NCBI GenBank assembly: GCA_009760855.2
Contig: WPIO01000036.1
Span: 792,501-856,500 of the forward strand
Direction of reading: 5' to 3'
From: Cristatella mucedo
Lineage: Eukaryota > Bryozoa > Phylactolaemata > Cristatellidae
DNA length: 64,000 nucleotides
Both the position numbers and the translations under genes were made by a program. Under the pieces are notes generated by a model. It was not told the origin of the DNA, searched no databases, and was given only the letters and a program-made list of their open reading frames with translations. This document shows positions 1-24,200 of this stretch, piece after piece (position 1 is the stretch's first letter; each line of letters starts with the position of its first letter).

Positions 1-430
1 TTGAGTGGGAAAACGTAGTGATAGGATGCTTAGCCTGGTGGGGGAAACAGTTCTGATCAGTAGGCTGAAGTCAGAGAATGAAGGGAACTAAAAGTGAGTG
101 ACAAAACCTTGAAGTCATAGGCTTCTTGATTGGGAGCAGGTGCAGGTCTGCGAGAAGTAGTGTGACGTGGTAACTCCGACACTCATGACAGACAAGCCTA
201 GCTGCTGAGCTTTGCACCAACTCCAAGCACCTGAATGTACAGGCCGGTAGATGAGCACACAGTGAATTCCTGCAGTCGAGACAGGGTCCTACAAACTCAC
301 CGACTAATTTGGATGTATTATCCCTGTTTAAGCAGGCCTCCATTTTAACAAACGTTATGTAGCTGAAAGTAAGAAGACTTGACTGTAGAGCTGATGTGGT
401 GGTCTAATAAAAGGCCACTTTAGAACAGGG
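1..430 (-). mobile_element. LINE-A fragment (C-terminal part), runs off window start
   Basis: Minus-strand reading shows the LINE-A C-terminal domain in decayed form: CRNSLCAHLPAC, LVQSSAARLVCHECRSYHVT and LLLADLHLLPIK, matching the copy at 7070-8742. Frameshifts and stops break it. The bounds, especially the 5' end near 430, are approximate. Confidence 0.7.
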
Positions 431-1003
431 CACCTAGATTTCATGCAGATGCTACAGGAGATATACTGGCAGAGCCTATTTTGAGCATTACGTTTTCCGA
501 TTTCTAAATCACACTTAGTTGGAGCTGCTGCTGCTGTCGTGCCAGCGTTTCGATGTGCTGAGCATTGCACATTTCCATTAGGTCAGTATGGACCTCTATG
601 TTTCAGTGCTAATGATAAGGCTAATTTGTTGTTTGCTCTGTCCCGGACGATGAATGCATGCTATCTGGGATCAAAATAGAGGCAGTGTCAACAAGTTTCT
701 GTCTTCTCTCAGCCTGAACTACCTAACTAGCTGAGCTGAAGTGTGAGGTCCGTGCAGAACGTGCAGTGAACAGCCTCCAAGCAGCTAGCTGCACTTGGCT
801 GTGAGACGATTGGGGCAGAGGCAGGTAGGAGAATAAGCCGGTAGCAATAAACATCCGAAGGTCATCACCAAGCTTGATACAGTGCCTTGCTTGCTCCCTG
901 AGCTTTTCATGATGCTATCACATGATTTACAGACAATGGCTGCTCATTCTAACCTACTCTAACACACTATCTGCAGGAGCAACCATTATGTTCTCGACTG
1001 CTA

Positions 1004-1122
<119 letters not shown>

Positions 1123-1800
1123 TTCTGTAACTCACTGCTTGCAGGCCTACCGGCATGTGCGATCAGGCGATTACAGCTGGTGCAAAACTCTGCAGCTAGG
1201 CTTGTCTGTCGTGAGCATTGCAGTTGCCACATCACACCAGTTCTCTCCGACCTGCACTGACTACCAGTCAAACAACGGATCGACTTCAAGGTCTTGTCGC
1301 TCACTTTTAGGTCCCTTGATTCTTTCGCTCCAGTCTATTTCTCATATCTACTCCCCACCAGGCCAAGCATGGTACCACCTGCTTGTCGAAATCCAACAGT
1401 TTACCAATACCTCGTACAAACCTCAAATCCTTTGGAGACCGTGCATTTAGTTCGTATGATCCCAAAGCCTGTAGCTCCTTCCCGACTTGCAGCACAACGT
1501 CCCCTGACTTGACCACATTTAAAAATAACTTGAAAGCACACATATCTAGGACAGCATTTAGTGGGTCCCTGTGATTCGTCCTTGATGTGCTTATGCATGT
1601 TGACACTGTGCATGCTGCCACTAACCACATTTGCATGCTAACCCTGTGCATGTCACCCCTAATCATGTTATTCTTATTGTTTATCAAGCATGATATTACT
1701 CACCATTCTATCTCGTTTCCCTTTGCAGCAAATGTAAAGGGCCTAGAAATAGATTGAGTTCGCTGAGGGTGCTTTATCAAGTGAATTATTATTATCATTA
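1123..1800 (+). mobile_element. LINE-A 3' fragment with ATT tail
   Basis: Encodes in broken frames FCNSLLAGLPACAIRRLQLV, then RLVCREHCSCHIT and the end of the C-terminal domain. The 3' UTR and the conserved tail follow, ending AATTATTATTATCATTA. It is 5'-truncated at the CA repeat. Another CT/CA repeat follows the tail at once. Confidence 0.8.
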
Positions 1801-2064
<264 letters not shown>

Positions 2065-2284
2065 TCTATCTCTCATCTCTCTCTTCATTCTTTTTCTTTC
2101 TCTACTGGCCTGATGCTCCTATATGCAAATAGGCAGTTTGCACATAAGATAACTTTGCACTGCCTGCTGCTTGCAGGTGATATTTATGTCTCAAATACCT
2201 CAGCAGACCAGCAATAAAAAATACACCTGCAGTAGCTCTGTAGGAATCAGCTTGTTCCTCTAATCACAGTAAAAAAAACTTCAG

Positions 2285-2362
2285 CTCAAGCCGAATATGT
2301 AAAGTGCACAGAACGAGATTCAGTTTGCTGAGGGGCTATGCAAATGCACTATTTTTTTTTAT
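2285..2362 (+). mobile_element. LINE-A/SINE-like 3' tail fragment
   Basis: A tail-only match: AATGTAAAGTGC-like opening, AACGAGATTCAGTTTGCTGA, then GGGGCTATGCAAATGCA and a T-rich end. It resembles the shared 3' end of LINE-A and SINE-2. Confidence 0.5.
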
Positions 2363-4074
2363 TATGGGTTGCAACACGGTAGCACACAGTTTGTCTTGTG
2401 CCCGTTGGGCTATGGGTAGGTGCACAAGATGGATGGGTCGGGGTGGACTGAAGTGTCAGCTACCGTGAGTCAGGAAATGTTGAAATATTACTCAATAAGA
2501 GACATAGTCTGCTTAGAAGCGCTATATCCGAGACTGCACCCGCTGAATGGGCATTCAGTTCAAATGCACCGAAGATTGGAACCTGCTTCTGTCGCAAACT
2601 GGATAGATTTGGCATCATTTAACAACAATAATAACCATACATTTGTATAGCACCATCAGAGAACTGAATCTGTTTCTAGGCACTTTAGAGGTGCTGTGTA
2701 GAAAGCATTACAAATGATAAGTGAGAATATTTCATTCAGTCGTGTTTAAGGATGCATCTTTTAGGTTCAGCTTTCCCTGCGAGTTAGTGAACTTGCTTTT
2801 TTCTTGTATTGCACGCTTGCTAGAGTGTGAATCAGTCTATGTTATTAACAAGGGGTCATACTAATTAGCGACTCAAAGTTTCTTCTTGTGTGGTGTTGCA
2901 TCCTTGTTTAAGCATATCTGTTTTCTTTTGCACGCTTATCTAAGCATTATACTTGAGAACTTATGCATGCTTGTTGCTAGGTCTTTTGCTTGCTCAACTT
3001 AACTCAGTTCGTGGGTTGAGTCCTACTGTGGACAGCCTATTTCTTGTCCAGTGGAAGTGGTGGCGATATGGCTTCTCTTTTGTCGCTCTACAGACGAGGC
3101 TATTAAAAGAGCTCAGATTTCTTTCTTGCCAGCACATGATAATTTGTGGTCATTAACCCTTGGTTATAGGTAAAGCGCCTCGGTAGAGATTTGGTTCTTT
3201 TAGAGCATTGCCTAACACTTATTTTTTATTATTATTACATAAGCAACAATCAATTCTGCTTCTTCCTCGTAATCTACTACGATCAGCTTGTCTATGACTC
3301 CCCCACCACCTCATGGACTGTCTTGGGGGCTGTGTGATATGGAAGAGAGAAGTACAGCCATCTGGAATGGGCTGGGCTTTGCACGTGGCCTTTGATGAGT
3401 TGGTATACATGCTGCTCACTTGTGACAGCACTCCTCGAATCGCTCAGATCAGATAGTTCAGACCCCTGATCTGCTATTTATAGGTGTCCTTAATCATTGA
3501 AAGCTAGAAATGCTTGCTAGTGGTCTTGGGACTGAGTGCTTGAGCCCGAGCAGGAGTCCCAAGGTTGTCTGGCCACAGCAAGCAACTCTGATACTGCAAC
3601 TCGGCTCCAGCTGCCCCTTCAGCTGCAGCAGCTCCAATGCCGACCATTCCCAGACAGCGGCCAAGGTCAATTCTGTGCTAAAAAAGACTGAGCTCTTGCA
3701 GTCGATGCAACCTCACGTCCAGGCACTTTCCGGGTTATTGCTGCATAGGTGTTAGTTGCCATCGTTTGTCCCTGATGTCCACAGCTTTGGCAAACGCAAT
3801 GAAGTTACAAGTGCTACGAACTGGGCGCTCAGCTTCCGACAAGCTTCCATAGCATAGCAGGTAATGCGTGGTGACTGATGCAGCCTCTCGCCGGATGCTC
3901 TTTCAACTTCAATCGGCAATCCCAAGCAATTGATTTCCCACTAAAGTGTGGTTCAGGATGCAGGAGACCAGTTAGCTAAACGATCAACCTCATAAAGCTT
4001 GGTTGCAGTGTCGACTGTTGCCCCAACCCCAGCCCCAGCAGCCGATTGCCATTCGTCCGGTCTGCTTGTTCCAG
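2363..4074. other. No host gene seen; possible LINE-C tail
   Basis: No exon with family similarity was found; the missing first tetraspanin exon was sought here without success. At about 3150-3238 there is a LINE-C-like 3' end (CATTAACCCTTGG, AAAGCGCCTCGG, then ATT repeats). At 2623-2720 there is a weak minus-strand tail match. The open frames here are short and without recognised motifs. Confidence 0.4.
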
Positions 4075-13564
<9,490 letters not shown>

Positions 13565-14440
13565 TCAATATGCCGAAGAATCGTCAGTTGTTCCTAAGAT
13601 CTGAAAATTGGTGCTACGACCTGATGCTGGCACTTATTCGCCTATCACTGTGTCTCATGTCGACATGACAACCACAGGAAGATCCTAACAAACTCTGGCT
13701 TACAGCTCGCGGCTATTTTGATGCCAAGATATCAAGAAAAATCTCACATTTAGATGCATACGCATATCATATTTATTCTGAAGCAAAACAATGTTTCTTA
13801 CTGTCAGTTGACAGTGCAAATATAATCTAGTTATAAAGGTGGCTTTGGCGTGCGATTCGAAGAGCAATTGTGTAGGTAATTTTTGCAGCCAAAACTTGGC
13901 CAAGGTAACTAAAACTTGCCCAAGCCGGAGTCAAACCGTTTGGACACAATCTCCGATGCAAGAAAATATGAGACAGTCTGTCGGGCTGTATGGAACGAGC
14001 TAGGGTAGAAGGATCATTCGCAGCCAGCTAAGGGCACCAGCGACTGTTGGATAATTGTGTGCCGGCCAGCCTTGTCGAGACGTTGTGAGGCCGTGTGTTA
14101 AGTGGCACACAGTGACTACAGAAAGCCTAGTTAAACCTGGTGTCGACACAAGAGGTTTCTTTAATTAATCTAAAACTGCTTGATAAAACTTTTTGATGTC
14201 AGCAATGTTGCATCATCACGTGTAGTGAGGCTGGCCTTTTTGCAGGCACTGGCCTCCTAGACGATTTAACGCTAACAGAATCGTGTCGATCTGCCGAGGT
14301 GTGACAGGATGAACAGTCAACTACTGCTGCTTTGACCATTATTGGCTGTTCACAATCTTAAATGAACCAATAAACAAGATAGGATTCTTTTAACCTTATG
14401 GACATTTTTATTTTGCTCCAAATTCAATCATATTACACGA
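13565..14440. other. Tetraspanin 3' flank
   Basis: Follows the TGA at 13562-13564. The only AATAAA noticed is at 14369-14374, over 800 bp past the stop, so its role as the poly(A) signal is doubtful. No other feature recognised. Confidence 0.35.
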
Positions 14441-14745
14441 TTCTTGTTGATGCGTTCTTACGCAACGACAACTACTCTCATACTGCCGACTATGGCACAT
14501 CATTCTCAGCGGTCCCGAGCTGCTACTTCCATGCTACTCACTACCTCAACTGCTCTCCTGACTCTGCTATGCTTCCCACTTTCTCTTTGTTGTATGAGAC
14601 GAAGTCTGTTGGGTACCGAATGCGTACCGAAAGCCGCTTAGGCTGTGAGTGCGCTATACAAAACTCTCCTGCGTAACACCCACATGGTCTTTATGACTCT
14701 GTGGAGTTACAGACGAAGATACATTACATTACATTAGCTAAAGCA
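14441..14745 (+). mobile_element. LINE-B 3' end
   Basis: Starts inside the C-terminal coding region (SFSAVPSCYF-type frame), continues through TKSVGYRMRTESRLGCECAI, and ends with the family tail TACATTACATTACATTA at 14724-14740. Strongly 5'-truncated. Confidence 0.88.
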
Positions 14746-15902
14746 TCGATTTCCGATACATGGTCTGATGCACTGCCAACATTTCTTCGCAATCGGGCCG
14801 CAGTACAGAGATCATAATTTTGCCAGTACGGCAGATTGTACAGCTAGCCTTTGAAAGTATTTTAATTCGTGATTTTTGGTCATGCAAATTCAAACTCATA
14901 CTCGGTGACAGACATACACATGACTCCAAAAGATTAAGTGGTCGTTACTCTGGAAAGTTGCGTAATGTCACGTGAGGTCATGAACAGCTCACTACCTAAC
15001 AGCAGTGATCGTATTCGTTAGTTTTAAGAAACCTTGCTGGTTATGATCGCCATTGACTAGTGTAGCACAGTTGTACGTACGTGACAGCATAAGCTAAGTG
15101 GCAGCGAGGTGTTTGAGAGTGCAAAAACATTCAGAAGATAAATGATATTTATAGTACCTGGAGTACTTGTCAGCGGACTACCTAATTTGACGAAAGCAGG
15201 CGTTGAATTTTTTTCAATTCAGACCGAAGCTTAACTGTTGCAGCAGTTATATTTGCAAAGCACGTTCTAAAAAACCTAGCCATCAGTCCGTGTCGACCGA
15301 CCATAGTTTCCGGCTTTAGGTCGTTAAGATACAAGGTAAGAGCAAAATCTCCCTTCGATGGTTTCAAGTGGCCCCTTGTCTATAGCATGAAAATTTATGC
15401 GTGCATTCTTTTGGCGAGAATAAGATCTAAGCCCGGGCTCTGCGAACTAGAGAACTTACGGCAGACCAATCTAGGAGCTGGCTTGGCATAGTCTAAAAGA
15501 CCGGTTATATGCTATGCACAGCCAATTCATTGAAGGCTACATTCTAATGCTAAGAAATTTGAAATACTCAGGTGCCGAATTTAGCAGTATATTCCGTCGC
15601 ACGAGTATTAAGCTGAATTGGAATTAATAAAGTGACGTACCTTCATGAGATGGCCGGAATAGAGTTCACGGCTGCCTTCCGGTACTTCAAAGCAAACATA
15701 TATAGGCTAATCTCATTTTACTTTCACGCTTGCAAAAGGCACACACATTGGTCACCGATTCACATGTTGTAGCGCATACGGATTCTGGATTTGGTTCAAA
15801 CAAGGGTGCAATTAGCCCAGCTGTGCGTACCCAATAACAATTGGGGCCACTAGCCGGAAGTGCTGTTACCCATAAAGCCGGTCGCCGGTCTGCTATTCTA
15901 GC
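14746..15902. other. Intergenic between tetraspanin and PACSIN, nothing recognised
   Basis: Contains whatever promoter the PACSIN gene uses, but no TATA box, clear initiator or CpG cluster could be singled out. No repeat family recognised. Confidence 0.4.
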
Positions 15903-16009
15903 ATGCAGTTTGCGAGATCTGGGCTTAAATCAAATACCGCTGAAGGGAAAACATTTTGGGATGCCGGACAGTACGAGGCGACAGTCAAGCGCATAGAAAA
16001 TGGGAAGAC
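15903..16009 (+). CDS. PACSIN: PACSIN first coding exon
   Basis: Holds the start codon and 35 codons plus two bases, ending at the strong donor GTAAGT (16010). FWDAGQYEATVKRIENG matches the start of the F-BAR helix bundle in PACSINs. A short N-terminal extension of 16 residues precedes it. The phase-2 end joins cleanly to the exon at 18707, giving Thr36. Confidence 0.88.
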
Positions 16010-19000
16010 GTAAGTGTAAAGTACTATCGCCGATAGCTGTACTCGATATAACTTCTACTAGGGCCATCGCTGGGTTGTCATCTGCAATGCTCGACAAGTT
16101 TCTAGATACGTGGAACATCCTGCTATTATATGCAAGTTATACAAATTTCAATTTTCTAGAGGTCTTCTTTGCAATCATTTTATGTATTGTACCGTAGCGA
16201 ATTCAGTTCAACTTCGCTTGAAATTAAAAGGCGACTCCAGCCCCAACATGATGCTTCAGATATAGAGCTGTGCGATTATAGTCGGAGTAACAGCTTTTAA
16301 TTATTGAAATGAAAATTATTTAGGAGAAAAATATAGGTGAAAGACAAACTATTCAACCGTTCATTTTTTGGAAAAGTATTGATGCCTATGAGGTTAGCCT
16401 TTGCTACACTCAATTAGTTTTGTATCTTTTTGCTAACTCTGAGGTCTGGAGCGAGTAAAGAACACATTTGACAGTACAAACTTCAGAACGCCACGAAGAT
16501 TTCAATTCATTGAGTTGAATGAACTTCAGTGACAGAAATTTGTCAGATAATGATGCTGCTGAGAATTTCTTATTAAGAAGATGGCACAAAGGCTTCTGCC
16601 TTGTGACCCACGTTGCGAAACCAAATCAAGCCGACTGGGATCTAATTGATCAGAATGATTGTCTAGTTCTTCCAGCTAAGGAGTGACCCCTTGCAGAAGC
16701 AGTGTGTATGTGGTATTGTTCATGACACAGATTGGGAAAGGCACAGCTAGATAGTGCAATAGGAGTGAGGCATGGAAGAGTAGGCGACTGAGCTAAAAGG
16801 AATACTGCATAGTCAATTTATTAAATGCAAAATATGAAGATGTATTGCTTTCAGAATTAAAAATTGTAACAGCAAATACTGGCAGATATCGAGAACATTC
16901 TTTATGCTTAAATGTGGTAATGGTCTTTGAATTAAGTTTGCAGATTAGCCTATGGTCACTTTTATTATTCGTTAGCCAAATATTGGTGAATAATATGACC
17001 AAGGAACAGGCTTTAATTTTGTGTCGTAAAAGCTGTTTTAGTCGAGAGGCATTTGCCTGGGGGCAGTCGTGAATGTGGAATAGCACAATGCTTCAGCCTC
17101 AATAATGGTTAATAATAATAATAAGAATAAGAATAATAATAATGCACTTGATACAGCGCCCTCAGATAACTTAATCTCTTTCTAGGCGCTTTACATTTGC
17201 TGCAAAGTGAAATGCAATTGAATGGTAAGTAAAATCATGCTTGAAAAACAAACAAAATGAATAATATGGTTAGGAGTGACATGCACAGGCTCAAGCAGTG
17301 ATCGTAGCCACCTGTGGTCTTCTGCTGCCACGCTAATGAGGCTGTTGACCATAAAGCTTTATTCTTGCCTGTTGCGGCCGAGTTATTTTTCTGACTAAGT
17401 ACACAAGCTGTGCTCCTATTTTATGGCCCAGCCAGTACACATCTACCCAAACGTTTGTGAAGTAGGAACCGTGTAAGAGATGCAGCAGGTAGAACATGAG
17501 TAGAAAACAACAGAACATCTTCCAGAGAAGTAACACGAGAATGCACAGCTAGCTCTGACAATGATTGTGCTTCACAGCACCGTCTTGCTAGTTCTGGATC
17601 ATGGTTGTTGTTGCCTCCATTTTGAGTTTTTTGCTTACTGCATGAACTGTCACCCATCACTGAATGACTTCCCAAACCCAGTTTCACTTCTAGATCTAGC
17701 AGTCAGCTATATTACTAAGTTTCGGTGCCACGATGGCCCAAAAAAAAATCTCTTGATGGTGCCCCCTTCACTGAAAGCGATGCCTTCTTGGCAGTGGAGC
17801 ATTGCACTGGAACGTGAATCGACTGTCTGCACAAACATCTCTGTGCATCATTTGGCTACCTGGCACTGTTGTCATACTCTTCCGATTTAGCCCCTGGATC
17901 CATGAATGTGACCATATTATTGTTTCATCGGTCTCCTCCACAAGACTGCAAGCATTTACTTGTTCACGGGGGAGCCATATAGCGTCCATCTTTTATTTCT
18001 TTTCTCCCATCCAGCCCAGGGAATGTGTACATGGTCACAGCCAAGAGTAACACCCACTCTTATCAGATCTAAATTTTCTTTTACTGATGCTTGTCAGTTC
18101 ACGTTTGATACCCGCTATCCCTAGAAAATTGCACAGTGCTACCGATTAAACCTTAGCACTTGGTCGATAGGTATCGGTCACTTAAATATGCTGGGGACTC
18201 TGCATTACCGTGTCTCTTCTCTGAGCTTACCGTTTCGAAAGGTCTACCCATAGTCTTCCCTATTCAACTGGAGATCTGCTCATCTCTAAACAAAATAGAG
18301 CTCACTCACCGACAGTGAATTCACTTGCCTGTGCAATTAATTATAGAAAACACTGCAGTTGTATTATTGTTTGGATAGGTCCCAATGTGGTACTGAGAGG
18401 TAAGGCATGTTTCACTGGTTTCTTTTTGAGTCGAGTTAAAACACTGCTTCATCATTAAATGTATGATTATTTCTGGCAGATGAAATTGGCAATCAATGGA
18501 GGTTGGGGGTGTACTTACTGCAAGCACTTGAGCAGAAACAGATGCATAACACCATCTCCAGTTAGAATCTGTGTCATTTGGCTTAATACTTTATTTTCAA
18601 ATTTTGTCTTGCATCTATTTGAGCTTGTTTGATTGTCAAACTACCATGTGCACGAGCAAGCTACGTGAGCAGCACTAGCATAAATTGCAGCCTCTTATGC
18701 CCTCAGATCATGTGACGACCTCATTCACATGGTCAAAGAGAGAGCAGAAATAGAGAGTAAATATGCCGAGAAGCTACAGGAGTGGGCTGACCGGTGGAAG
18801 AGCACCGTTGCCAAGGGTGAGTAGCAACAGCATCTGTGGATGCATCGTCAGTATAGCACCTATGCATGTGCACCTTAGCCAACCGATGCTGGGTCGAAGA
18901 ATCGTTTGCTATAACTGTCATAGTTTTTTGACGTCTGGCTGAGGCTTTCTTGTACCACTAATGATAATAAGTAATTTGCTTAGCACTTTTAGAGAAATGA

Positions 19001-21219
19001 ATCTCTCTCTAGAAACTTTACAGATTCTTCATATAAAGCATTACCAAATGTTTGGTGGTAGCATCCGCAAGCAGCAGGCATAGTGTAAGCAGGTGCATGC
19101 ACACGAAGGTGCTTAGGTAATAACTACAGGCTGCGTGTAATCCTTGACATTTACTCGCATATACTTAACTTTGCAACCTATTTGTAGCCCCTCGGAGATT
19201 AGCCGTGCCTGCTAACGTTGGTGCATGGTCGGAGTTTCGTGCTACTCCAAGAGCATCGTTTAGACGATCGCTGCAGGTGAAAGGGCACCATATGTGATAG
19301 TCGGCAGGCTGCAATTCGTTTGTAAACCTTGCTAGAATGCTCTGCCTGTAGACCCATAGTGGGTAGACCAGAACTCCTAGAAGGAAGCATCGCTGGTTGT
19401 TGCAGTCAGTACGCTAAGATGCACAGATGACACACAGATTATTTTTGGTTTACTACAGACATTAACCTAGCTCGGCCTACTAATGCCGAGCTTAAGAAAG
19501 CATACAAGAGATCAGAACTGACTGTCCATCGCCAGGCATACAAATAATACTGTAGATCATACCAATTGATCTCAGCAAAGGCTGAGTCTAGATTCTGTAA
19601 AAATATTGTTGGATAGCAAAAAGTGCTGATATCAACGATACCCTTAACCACTCCGAGGTTAGTTCATTACCGAGTGATCCTTGTGGTGATCTAGCTGATC
19701 GCTTTTCTGGCTTATTTGTTAGCAAGATAGGCAAGGTCAGAAAGTCCATCCGTAAGGTAGCAGTATCCTCTCTGGACTCCTGTCCCTCGATAACAACTCT
19801 ACAGGACTCCTCTCACCCGATTCCGTGCAGGATTTTAATCTACATTCAAGGAGCCCTTGAGTGACCTCATCCTAAAATTTATCTCCTAGTCATTGAAGAC
19901 TAGTGGTCCTCTAGATTCCTATCCCACTGTCCTACTTATATTACGCATAGATCTGTTGCTGCCATAACATGCCATGCGCAACTAACATAAATATGTCAGT
20001 AGCCTCAGGTCATTTCTCATAACCTTTCAACGGCTGCAGTAAGGCCAATAATTTAGAAAGCAGTACTAGATCAACATAACTTGAGCAACTTCTGCCCAGT
20101 CTCCCTTCTACGGTTCACATTAAAGGCACTGGCTCGAGTTGCTTTTGACCAGCGGTTCTCATATGTTGAAATGTCAAACCTAGAAAGTGAGTTTCAGTCT
20201 GGGTTTCAGAGCTAATTACTCAGACCACAGAGTAAGCATAGCTTCGGGTGTATATCGACCTTATCTGGAATGAAGACTTAGGTCGTCATTCTGCTTGTTT
20301 TGCTTAATATTTCAGCCACAGTTAAAGCCATTGATCACCAAGTGCTTCTCGAGTGTATGCCATCTCGCCTAGTCCTCACTGGCACAGCACTATAATGTTT
20401 CAAGTCCTATCTCGGTGTGAGAATCCAGTTCATTGATGTGACCGGACTAAGTTCATCCGATGAACTATTGTACGATGTACCTCAGAGCTCTTTGCTTGGT
20501 CCGCTTCTTTTCAAAGTTCATATACCTTCTTGTCGATGCGATCGCCGAGCACAATCTAGGCTCTAACTTTTATTCAAATGACAGTTTTTCCTTTGCTATA
20601 ATGCGTAGCAGACCTCCAGAATGTTGAATCCTCTCAACTCCATTGCTTCATGTATTCCCGACAACCGGACATAGTTTGCAGTCAAATTTCTCAAATTGAA
20701 TGACGATAAAAAGTTCTTACTGGCTATGGGCAAACCAAGTGTGATTTATGTAATCGAAAAACTATAAAGCTCAAAATCAGCACAGATCTACTGCCCTGCG
20801 GTCTAAGCATCGTACCGCCCGCTTTAGGCATTTAACTGTTTACCCATACCTCGTAAAAATATCAAATCCTTTGAGACCGTGCCTTCAGTTCGTATGCTGC
20901 CAAAGCCTGGAACTCACTCCTGACTTGAGTCACGACATCTCCTGACTTGTCCACATTTAGAAAAAACTAAAAACGCATCTATCTGTCACAGCATTTAGTG
21001 GGTCCCTGTGATTCTACCTTTGTGTGTTTATTCGGGCTGACACTGTGCAAGGTGGCAGTAACCAAACCTGCATGCTGAGCCTGTGCATGTCACCCCTAAC
21101 CTTGTTATTCTTGTCGTTTATTGAGCATGCTATCACTAACCATTCGACCTTGCTTCCTTTGCAGCAAATGTAAAGTGCCTAAAAAGAGATCGAGTTCTCT
21201 GAGGTCGATATATCAAATG

Positions 21220-21258
<39 letters not shown>

Positions 21259-24200
21259 CATGTCACCAGGAATGTGCAGAAGTGCATAATTCAGAAGTTG
21301 AGACTTACAGAGTGCCCTCACTAAAAGTCAATGGCAAATTCATTTGATTTTGATCCAGTTACGATGCTGTGCCAAAAAGATAGAAGTCACAGGTAATTGA
21401 GGAACTGTGGGTGCTGACTACAGTTAAATGCCGTTAGCTCTCTGCTGCTGTGTGCAGTGCAGTGTCGCACTCCCACAGAAGAAAAGCTGGTAATAATTTA
21501 CCCACCAAGAAGGTAACGAAAATCATGGCTGCTCCACATTCCAATCGCCACAGTGTCCAACTCAGTCTAAAGCTGCGATCGCCCATCGCAGCAGCAGCAG
21601 CAGCAGCAGGGCAGCTTGAGGCTGCCGTTCACTTCATTCCATTGAGGCCCACTCTTCACTTTCACCCAGGTCGTGCTTTCGAGTCCTTCAATCGATGATC
21701 CCTTATTGCCCACTCAAAGCTTTGGCGATAGTGGTTAAGGCTCTTCTGCCACTATGTAAATGAGGCTGTTGAAGCAGCTAACTTTCAACTTCAAACTTTG
21801 GGTGAGTGCCATCTAGTCTCAGTGGCTCTTATTTGGTTTGCATCAGATGTGGTCTCGTTTTTTCTCTGATCTAATGTTTTCTCATCTCGTTTGAAGCCTA
21901 TATTTTCGACTTTGTTGCAGGAACCGAATACGGCGAACTGGCGGACGCTTGGTTGGAAATGTTCTCGGAGAGCCTTACAATGGCAAAAGCACATTTTGCT
22001 GCCGCCCAGTCGTTGGCAAAGGATGGCTCAGTGCTTAAGCCGCTTTACGAGTAGGTCTGTGCTAGGCGTTCAGGTCATAGGGAGCACCTCGCCAGCTCAT
22101 AGAATGTTTCACGTGCTGCAGTTTCAGCCTGTGCCCTGATGTGTAATTTTGCTTTCACTAGGTCAGGCCAGGATCAAAGTCCAGGATCGAAGCCGCACGG
22201 CACCTCGTGTATGCTCTCTGAGAGGTCAAAATATAGTCCGGTGCAGCTTGCTAGCAGCCGGCATTCTTTCGGTTTCGCCGGACCGATGCTTAGGATTATG
22301 TCTGCCTGGCAGGCAAACGGCTTGTGGCAGCAATCACTCCTGAGTGACTCCTTGAAGTTCATCCTCTTGTAACCAAAAATACCTCAAAGAGTGAACCAGC
22401 GATCTTTTGTCTCACCAAGTTTAATACCGACGTTTTAATATCTTGGCTGAGGTAGTATATTTTGTTGGATGAAGGTGTGAAAGCTACAAATAGGTGGAAG
22501 TACCACCCGACTTTCGTAAACTTTTTCACCTGTCCAGACGGGCTTTGCTTCTGCGAAAGTGATTCTGTGATCAGTCTGTTCGAAGCAACACGAATCGCCA
22601 GTAACCGGAGTTACCGGGCTTGATCGGTGACAGTTCGTTAATCAGGAGTCTCAAAGCATGGCCTTTTTTAATGGAATTAAGTACTTCTCTCTTCTCCTGG
22701 CTCACCCAGTGCACTTCAAACAGGATTATAGCAGCAGCATAGAGACCTTGTAGGAGGCCTAGAGGCACGGCGAGTTTGGCTGGGAGGTCACGGAAACGTC
22801 AAAATGGCGGCATGTCTGAAGGCTCTCCAAGGCAATTTTACCGAGTTTTTTCTTATCATCTGGGTCAGGTAGGACTGCCATGCCCACCCCTGCCCCAGCC
22901 AGTGGCTGGTGTGGCCACAGAGGACCGAGCCCTCAGTGGGAGCACCGATTTCACGCGAGGAGCCGCTGGTGGCATGCTGCAAGGTGATGCTACCATTACT
23001 CACTACTCCTATAACTGGGCCTAACTCAGAATAACTTTTCGCTTCTTTGAATAAGAAGACAGCAGCCTTCAAGCACCCTTTGTTGTAGTGGTTTGGGGGA
23101 GGGCTTCTTGGGCAATAGCAAGGCAGAAAACTATTTATAATAGTAATAATAATACACTTGATAAAGCACCCTCAGAGAACTAAGTCTCTTTCTAGATGCT
23201 TTACATTTGCTGCAAAGGAAAACTATTTAGAGCTTTTTGAGACCAATGTGAGGGGATAGAGCACGATGGGCTTCAGGACGTCCATCAATGTCAACGTCAT
23301 TGATGCTTGTAGTGATAAATTCAGGCCTAAACTCAGTGGAGCCAGGGCAGAGCTTTCATCAAGATTTACTGGACTTTGAAACTTCTCCTTAAGACAGTAC
23401 AGTGATAGCACGGTGTGAGGCTGCATTTACCGGCTGATTCGGGTGATTTACCGTGTGATGTAAAACACCAAAATGTTAATTCCAAGTCTTGGGGTCATAC
23501 ATGTATTGCTGCAGTGTGAATTCAGTTCATTTTGATTCATTTCTTATGTTTTGAACTAACTGAACTTCAGGATGCAAATTTGTCCATTTACTCATTACAA
23601 ATTGGTACACTTTATTTAATCACGGTCCTGGTCACAAAAGCAAAGTTTTGAGGTAACAGTGGCCATTTTATATAATTTCGAAGCATAAGTAATTAGGAAA
23701 TAATGCTTGCTACCCAATAGCAACACTTTTTGTGCATAGTGCGTTGAGTCTGGAATGTAAACCTCCCTAGGGCACTTAACTGTGATTGATGAGTGCTTTT
23801 GACTATAGATGAGTTTTGTGTGCATGTCAAGCCATTAATTACAAATTGCAAGATCCAGGTGATATCACGAGCTGAATTGGTCCCAGTTACACAAATACAA
23901 AATGCGATTTAAATCTCCGTATCCTCGCCTTTGGCTGAATGCAATACTATGAGGTGCACACACAACTGCCTAGTAAGCTCATTAGACGAATGAATCACAA
24001 CAGAACGCCCTCAGACTTAGCTTATTCATTTCAGCTTTTCAATATGTCTGCTTATAGAGTTGGGCTCCTTGGGTGGGGCCCAATGCTACTAAGCTGCAGC
24101 CATCAAGGAATTTGTGGAAAACATCCCGTTTTAACTCTGCTCTGGTAGGCTGCCAGGCACCGACCTCCTGCGGTTACTAACAGTAGGAAATCGATTAGGG